The notes under the pieces were generated by a model. It searched no databases, was not told the DNA's origin, and saw only the letters and a list, made by a program, of their open reading frames with translations. This document shows, in pieces, positions 58,411-64,000 of a stretch of DNA of 64,000 bases (its first letter is position 1; each line of letters begins with the position of its first letter). This stretch comes from Corella eumyota. Its lineage: Eukaryota > Chordata > Ascidiacea > Phlebobranchia > Corellidae. The DNA lies in assembly GCA_963082875.1 (NCBI GenBank), contig OY720102.1, forward strand, positions 9,894,990-9,958,989, read 5' to 3'. A program made the translations under genes and the position numbers.

Positions 58411-60216
58411 ATGACTAAAAGAAAGCAAGAGTTTGCATATAATGATGAATACTTGAAGCTTGGATTTACTTCGATTGAGGTAAATGGCGAAGTAAGGCCG
58501 CAGTGTGTGATGTGCTTAACAGTCTTAGCTCACAGCTCTTTAAAGGAAGCAAAACTTCGTCGGCACCTAGAGTCAAACCATGGGAATTTTGTTAACAAAA
58601 CTCTTGAAGTATTTAAAGAAAAAGAGCATCAGGTGAAGCGAAGTCGCATCGATCGCCCAACTGCTTGGGGAGGAATAGTATATTCTCACAGTCATGCAGT
58701 GCGTGCTTCTTTTGCAGTTGCATGGAAAATCGCACGTGCAAAAGCGCCTCACGCAGCTGGAGAAAATTTGATTAAACCAGCATCTGTCGAAATGGCCAGG
58801 ATAATGTGCGGTGATGCTGTTGCTAACAAGTTGACAATGGTTCCTTTGTCAAACGACACCATCAAGCGGCGTATTGAAGAACTCTCAACAAATGTTCTGC
58901 AACAAACACTTGCTGCCGTAAAACGTTGTGGGGGATTTAGTTTGCAACTGGATGAGACAACAGATATCGTGAGTGATGCACAGCTTATGGTGTTTGTGCG
59001 ATATTTTGACACAACTGATTTCGTGGAGCAGTTTTTGTTTTGCCGTCCACTTGCTAAAAAAACCACAGGAGAAGAAATATTCAAGAAAGTTGATTTTTTC
59101 TTTGAAGAACACGAGCTGGAGTGGTCTAATTGCGTGTCTGTTTGTGCTGATGGTGCTCCAGCCATGATGGGAAGTAAGAAAGGCTTTATGAGTTTTGTGA
59201 AAAAGAAAAACAATAACATTTCAGTTGTTCATTGTCTTCTTCACAGAGAGAATCTTGCAACAAAAGAAATACAAGAAGATCTTGCCATAGTTTTTAAAGA
59301 GGTTGTATCTGTGGTAAATTACATTAAATCTCGTCCTTTGAACACTCGTTTGTTTCGTGCTTTGTGTGCCGAAATGGAAGCGGAACATAGTGGGCTTCTG
59401 TTCCATTCAAATATTCGTTGGTTGTCACGAGGTAAAGTGCTTGAGAGAGTGGCTACCCTTAAAGATGAAACCCACACTTTTTTAAAAGAGCAAAATCATG
59501 AACTTGCTAATCGCTTTCGTAACGATGAATGGATTGCGAAGTTGCTATTCTTGTCTGATTTTTTCAGCCATGTGAACCAACTGAATCGTTCTATGCAAGG
59601 AAGAGAAAAACTATTTTTTGATGTTTTGGAAAGTATTGAAGCATTTAAAGGTAAAATAAAGCTGTGGATGCATCGAATGATAAGTCGAAGGTTAGCCGCT
59701 TTTCCAGCATTGAACTTATTTGTGGAAGAGAAAGATATTAATTTGGACGTCATTCTTCCCATCTTTCTTGAGCACCTTAACACATTTGTTTCTGAATTGG
59801 ATCGATACATTCCTTCTAACGATCATTGCAAAATCTTTAATTGGGTTCGAAATCCTTTTCAGGTGTCAGCGCTAGAAGTTCATTCAGATATGGACTGCAT
59901 TGCAGAACAGTTGCTTGAATTGCAAAGTCGACAGATGTGGAAAGACGAATTTAAAAAACTGTCTTTAACTCAATTTTGGGCAAATGTGCAGTCAATGGAG
60001 CCTAGTCTTTTCGAGCTCTGCAAGCAAGCTGCAACGGCTCTTTTGCCCTTTCCAACGACTTACTTATGTGAATCTGGCTTTTCAACACTGACGATGATCA
60101 AGACGAAATATCGCAATAGACTTCAACTGGAAGATGACATCAGATGTGCATTGGCAACCATAACACCGGAATTCGATAAACTTGCAATGCGAGTTCAAGG
60201 ACAAGGCTCTCATTAA
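58411..60216 (+). CDS. hAT transposase (ZBED5/SCAND3-like family)
   Basis: A 601-residue uninterrupted frame. N-terminal BED-type finger (CVMCLTVL then LRRHLESNH, residues ~30-55), catalytic core with LQLDETTDI (first Asp, residue ~179) and VCADGAPAMMG (second Asp, ~248), helical insertion, and a C-terminal dimerisation block (FPTTYLCESGFSTLTMIKTKYRNRL). Motifs match the hAT-Buster-like group related to vertebrate ZBED5/SCAND3/FAM200. The start Met lies just after the second copy of the 5' direct repeat. Intact, so probably a recently active copy. Confidence 0.93.
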   Translation: MTKRKQEFAYNDEYLKLGFTSIEVNGEVRPQCVMCLTVLAHSSLKEAKLRRHLESNHGNFVNKTLEVFKEKEHQVKRSRIDRPTAWGGIVYSHSHAVRASFAVAWKIARAKAPHAAGENLIKPASVEMARIMCGDAVANKLTMVPLSNDTIKRRIEELSTNVLQQTLAAVKRCGGFSLQLDETTDIVSDAQLMVFVRYFDTTDFVEQFLFCRPLAKKTTGEEIFKKVDFFFEEHELEWSNCVSVCADGAPAMMGSKKGFMSFVKKKNNNISVVHCLLHRENLATKEIQEDLAIVFKEVVSVVNYIKSRPLNTRLFRALCAEMEAEHSGLLFHSNIRWLSRGKVLERVATLKDETHTFLKEQNHELANRFRNDEWIAKLLFLSDFFSHVNQLNRSMQGREKLFFDVLESIEAFKGKIKLWMHRMISRRLAAFPALNLFVEEKDINLDVILPIFLEHLNTFVSELDRYIPSNDHCKIFNWVRNPFQVSALEVHSDMDCIAEQLLELQSRQMWKDEFKKLSLTQFWANVQSMEPSLFELCKQAATALLPFPTTYLCESGFSTLTMIKTKYRNRLQLEDDIRCALATITPEFDKLAMRVQGQGSH

Positions 60217-60489
60217 GTTGTGTGCTGAGCGAAAAACAGTTCTTGCTTTTTTTCGTCAATACTGTATTTAATTCCCCCATTTTGTAAAAAAGTGCGTTCT
60301 TTTTTTCGTTAATACCGTATTTAATGCCCCTATTTTGTGAAATACACTGCCTATTTAGAAATAAACAGCGCTTCCTTTTTTCGGTAGAAAGCTATAGAAC
60401 TACCTTATTTTTATACTTATGGCTTGAGTCCGCGTATATTTAGGTCAGCTTGGAAATAGTCCATGGGCTAAAAAGGTTGAGAACCACTG

Positions 60490-60497
60490 CTCTAGAC
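60490..60497. repeat. CTCTAGAC target copy 3
   Basis: 8-bp target copy after hAT 2. Confidence 0.9.
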
Positions 60498-60589
60498 AAA
60501 CAGCATGTTTTAGAATACTCTTAATAAATTTTGCCAATTTTAAAACATGATTATATTTTGTTATTTACTATAAGTTGATTTTTTCAGTA

Positions 60590-63161
60590 TCTTTTGAATA
60601 ACAAACCCTCCTGATTTTGCCCTTGGAAAAGTCACCTTGTGTTAAAAAACACCATTTCTATTTACAGCCTGCACTCTGTGTGCATTTTCATTATAATGCA
60701 AAGCTGCAAGCAAAGTTCTGCAATACAAGTTTTATACATTAAACAGTAAAAGTAATGTTTTATTAGTTTTGCGTTTAACTTACCTACAATGCATCCCTTC
60801 ATAACTATGAGCTGTCATCTTTGGGGCAAATTAATTAATAACTGAATTAAATGCTTCAATTTTTGCCGTTTGTTAAGTTGGAGAAAGCTTTTTAATATCA
60901 TGTAATAATTTTTTTTGAGTTAAAATTTCCTCTAGCTTATCACTGTCCTTATAACCTTTTTTAGTTTAATTAATGGCAAAACATAATATATTCACCAGGT
61001 ATAAACCATTTTTTCCTTTTTTTAGTCTTCTCTGATAGTGAGGGATGGCTACAAGCAATATGCTCATAGTTGCCATTGTGATTATTGTGAATGTGATTTA
61101 AAATGCTTGTGAACTTGGCAATAATTTGTTCCTCATTTTTATATGGACTTGAAACAACTGACCAGTCAGTATACATGGCTAATAACGCTTTGTATCCATT
61201 CTTTAATCAAATTACACCCAGACAATTTCCCAGCATATTTTTTTTATGCAACATGCCAAATGTCAAAAAAATGATGGCAATTTAAATTTTCCGATATCCA
61301 TTTTGCAATGGCAATATGTCTGTCAGTAACAATGGATTCAATACCAATATTTTTTAATTGAAGCCTTTGCATTAAGCGTTTTAAACCTTCTAGTTCCGTA
61401 TTATTAGAACTTCCAACCTCGTTTTTCTGTAAAAAAAATTGTAAAATAATATAAATTTTTGGACACATAATTTTTGCATAATTTATACCTGTACAATCTA
61501 AATAACAATTATTTTTAGGGCCAAATCCATTGTTGTGTAGGTCCCAAATATTGCACCTCGTTTTTCTGTTAAAAAAATTGTAAAATAATATAAATTTTTG
61601 GACACATAATTTTGGCATAATTTATACCTGAACAATCTAAATAATAACAATTATTTTTTTAGGGCCAAATCCATTGTTGTGTAGGTCCCAAATTTTGCAC
61701 TGTGGCCTGGACTATCTGACCTAACATCTCCACCTAAAATTCGTGGTTCCTCATATGAGCGAAGCACATCAAACAGGCTATTTTGTTCATGCGTCCAAAC
61801 TCTACATATAGCAGGTTGCAAATATTGTTCTTGGTGACGTAAAAATGTCCTTCGGTACAAATTGATTTGTTATTGTGGCCGCTGTAATTAATCATCATGA
61901 CACAATTTAAATAGTAGAAAAACCTGTAGCAAATGCTTTGTACATTCTTAAACTTGAAAAACCTTAAAATTTTTGTTGGGTTGGAGGCAGAAAAAAGGTA
62001 TTCCTGATGAAATCAGAAAGTTTACAACAGGAACCCTTTCTGTAAATGCTTGGCTCTTCCATGCTATTGTATTTTTACAACAATGAGAGCTCCAATAACA
62101 GTTTGGATTATATTTGTTGTACTAAGCAATGTTGAACAACATGAACATTTTTTAAACAGTTTTAATAGCTGATGATTGCTCACTGGATACTGCTTATCGT
62201 CATCACTTACTTTGTCACTATCTCTAAAAAAAAACATAGTGGTATTTTGTCTCAATTTATGTTTTATATCATTTTGCAGTTTATTTTGATCTTGCTGCTG
62301 GCTACTCTGCTCAGAGGAAGTTGAAAAAAGATCTTGACTGTCATTAACGCTGATTTTATTATCTACGGTATCACTTGTAGATTGACTTGAAAATGGATAT
62401 GCCACATTTGATAATTTTTAATTTGGTGGAGCATTCAAAAGGTTGCATTGTGTTGAGATGGTACACGATTAAGGAAAACATTGTGAACCTGTTAAATGTT
62501 ATTAAACAGTGTGTGTAGGATAAATTTTAAAAGATGCTTTCCTTTTTTGCAGCTTGTTTGCGTTGACTTTGTTTTTTTTTAATCTCATAAGTTATTAAGG
62601 TTTGTTTTATAACATTTAATTTGTGACAAATGTGTAATTTTACCTTTTGACTTAACATATCTTGTTCCATTTCAGTTTCTTCCAGTTCAGTTACTTTATG
62701 TTCTATTTTATTTTCTTTATCGATTTCAGAATTAAGAAACTCTACTATTACCTGTTGATATGAGCTATTTTATGTTTTTAGTTATTTGTATCGTATGTGT
62801 AATGGTGAATAAATTACCCTGCGTCTTTATCTTTTTTTGCAGGCCCTTCTTATGCAGGGCTTTTTGGAGGCTGGACCTAGCAATTCAGGATATACAGTAG
62901 GAACAGCAGTTTCTATAAGTTTAGTTCCTGAATTACTATGACCAGCCCCTATTTTCCAACCGAAAGGACCCTAAAAATAACTTTTAACAAAATGTAGGTC
63001 TTAAATAACATCGTTTTTTGATGGTTTATATAGTACGGTCTTCGGATTAAAACGAAGCGTACCCATCTTGAGTTTGTTGCCTCGTTTTTAGGAAATAGGT
63101 GCAGACTTATGCCTGTGCTTCCTTTACTTGCACAGGCTGGAAAAACGCAGCGTCTTACCAT
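60590..63161 (-). pseudogene. THAP-Kolobok transposase gene, decayed
   Basis: Minus-strand pieces in the order of a Kolobok transposase. A THAP zinc finger comes first (62949-63161; MVRRCVFPACASKGS, LHLFPKN, then an AVPTVYPE stretch in the next exon near 62870). Then come a Cys-pair region (62064-62405; KKCSCCSTLL) and the catalytic core with GGDVRSDSPGHSAKFGTYT (about 61680-61740). The block TELEGLKRLMQRL, SIVTDRHIAIAKW, FFDIWHVA follows (61244-61420), then SILNHIHNNH (60970-61176) and the C-terminal LAALHYNENAHR (about 60690). In-frame stops are visible (for example in the segment near 60850-60900), and a tandem duplication of about 140 bp lies at 61419-61700, so the gene is dead. The P2X7-like gene converges on it from the left. 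Confidence 0.8.
61419..61700. repeat. Internal tandem duplication, about 140 bp
   Basis: Two copies of a stretch running from TCGTTTTTCTGT through GGACACATAATTTT to GTTGTGTAGGTCCCAAAT. It duplicates the exon end coding for KFGTYTTMDLALK plus the following short intron of the Kolobok transposase gene. Confidence 0.9.
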
Positions 63162-63378
63162 TTTTAGACAGTAAATACTAAAAAATATTATTTTTCACGC
63201 CGTTACTAAACAATTCAATTTGTAGTCAGGGGCCCGCAGACACGTCACAATGGCTCTTGTAGGATTTAGTGCAATGCTTGGTTCACCGTCAATTTTTAGT
63301 TATAATACGTCATCAAAATTTTTTTTTCAATATTTCTCAATTAAAAAAAATTAATTTAGCATGTCGCAGGCCCTTTAA

Positions 63379-63670
63379 AGTTAATTCGGTAACAAATATT
63401 TCCTTTAATGTATTAAATGCTAAATAAGAGCAAAATTTAGTATGTTTTTTTTACTGCCGTCGTTTTGCCAATGATTTGATTTCCTTTTTTTAAAATATCA
63501 ACAATCAAAATATTTATGTAATTTCTTTATGACGCGCTTGTGACGAACAAACAAATTGACGTAAACAATGAGATTGTTCAAGCAAAACGGCGGGCTTGCT
63601 TGGTAACCAAATTTTGTCGTCAAATTCAGTTTTTTGGAAATCAATTTGACAACAAACAAACAAAAATCGA
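63379..63670. other. AT-rich flank of the Kolobok element
   Basis: No supported gene. The minus-strand frames here are shadows of AT-rich sequence. Confidence 0.4.
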
Positions 63671-63673
63671 AAT

Positions 63674-63900
63674 ATGAACCAGCAAATAAACAAAAAAAAA
63701 GGAAAAAACTTTTCCAAGGGTGACAAAACATTGTTACTAGAATGCCTAAACAACAACGGGAAAGGTTTCAGCTAAGGCAAAGAAATCGGCCTGAAATGAT
63801 TTGGCATTTTATCTGAGCAGAGGAGTGCAAGTCAGCTCCAGCTGTGCTGGAAAAATATGAAGGCGGTTGCCAAAAACAAAAATCGCGTCATCGTTGTGAG
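63674..63900 (+). pseudogene. Myb/SANT-like (MADF-type) reading frame, decayed
   Basis: Plus-strand pieces: an N terminus MNQQINKKKGKNFSKGDKTL, then LLECLNNNGKGF, a stop, and further on SASQLQLCWKNMKAVAKNKN. The FS-x-x-K-x-x-LL and QL-x-x-CWKNMK patterns are those of Myb/SANT-like domains (MSANTD3/zeste type) often found in Harbinger second proteins. At least two stops. Continues to the end of the window. Confidence 0.5.
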
Positions 63901-64000
63901 GTTTTTCTGGGCCAAGTTGAGGAAAAATTATTAGCTTTATTGTGGCTTCATTTTAAGCCTATTTTAGTTACTACTCACAACCGTCGGGATATCGAATGTT

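Larger units (their letters stand above)
57549..60489 (+). mobile_element. hAT 2: apparently complete hAT DNA transposon
   Basis: 2941 bp, ends CGGTGTTTCTCAACC and, inverted, CAGTGGTTCTCAACC; flanked by CTCTAGAC. Encodes an uninterrupted transposase on the plus strand (58411-60216). Its 5' part contains a Tigger-like sequence (about 57676-58134) and a direct repeat (58024-58128 and 58317-58403, CTTTGTGATGTCATA then CAGCATATAATTAC). The two end types of hAT 1 and hAT 2 are unrelated, so they are different hAT families. Confidence 0.9.
53076..63374. mobile_element. Kolobok DNA transposon with nested hAT elements
   Basis: Perfect 15-bp inverted ends (AGGGCCTGCGACATG at 53076-53090; its inverse at 63360-63374) bounded by TTAA. 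Total 10.3 kb. Without the nested hAT MITE (54159-54689), hAT 1 (55171-57540) and hAT 2 (57549-60489), about 4.4 kb remains. It carries two convergent genes: a P2X7-like gene (plus, 53353-54903) and a THAP-Kolobok transposase gene (minus, 60590-63161). Both genes are decayed, which fits an old element later used as a landing site. Confidence 0.85.

Noticed and set aside
53076-63374. piggyBac as source of the TTAA-flanked ends
   Set aside because: The transposase motifs inside (THAP finger, GGDVRSDSPGHSAKFG block) are Kolobok-type, not piggyBac.

Overview
The window looks like a transposon-dense, AT-rich region of an invertebrate animal genome. I base this on short AT-rich introns (often 60-170 bp) with canonical GT/AG borders, tRNA-derived SINEs, and animal-type transposon families (Kolobok with a THAP finger, KDZ-like, CaRF/MULE, hAT, Harbinger, Helitron). 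A tunicate or a cnidarian would fit, but I cannot name the species. I found no clear conserved single-copy host gene. Almost everything I can identify is a mobile element, a virus-derived fossil or a satellite.

Layout from left to right. 0-1.2 kb: Ty3/Gypsy integrase fossil. 1.8-2.1 kb: SINE. 2.5-3.8 kb: decayed CCHC/Cys-rich frames. 4.7-5.9 kb: small possible exons. 5.9-6.4 kb: 44-bp minisatellite. 6.7-21.7 kb: one KDZ-like transposon locus on the minus strand. It holds a small C2H2 gene, a nine-exon transposase with a SAP domain, and a nine-exon ULP1-like/PHD module. It is split by a Copia element (8418-17144), which itself carries a nested MULE transposon (11245-16686) encoding a PHD-OTU-MULE transposase. 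The Copia element is flanked by an exact-length 583-bp direct duplication of the KDZ locus. 21.9-24.7 kb: CaRF-MULE-SWIM transposase gene. 25-31 kb: repeats, a foldback element, Harbinger remnants (Myb-like gene and DDE fragment) and a hAT tail fragment. 31.3 kb: tRNA-like sequence. 32.1-33.2 kb: Helitron helicase remnant. 33.7-37.5 kb: large tandem array. 37.5-40.4 kb: AT-rich, no gene seen.

40.4-43.8 kb: Ty3/Gypsy fossil. It abuts a second, more distant PHD-OTU-MULE gene (43.8-45.8 kb). 46.1-47.3 kb: 72-bp minisatellite. 47.5-51.6 kb: endogenous parvovirus-like element with terminal-type hairpins, a PLA2-bearing capsid gene and an SF3-helicase replication gene. 52.7 kb: decayed paralogue of the KDZ-linked C2H2 exon. 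53,076-63,374: a Kolobok element with 15-bp inverted ends and TTAA duplications. It carries a P2X7-like gene and a convergent THAP-Kolobok transposase gene. Inside it sit a hAT MITE and two apparently intact hAT transposons placed head to tail, with three copies of the same 8-bp target CTCTAGAC. The window ends in a decayed Myb/SANT-like reading frame.

The nesting gives a relative chronology: KDZ before Copia before MULE before SINE 2, and Kolobok before its hATs. The most notable points are the transposases carrying deubiquitinase-like (OTU), SUMO-protease-like (ULP1) and PHD modules. Exon coordinates and phases were worked out by hand; family names come from motif recognition, not from searches.
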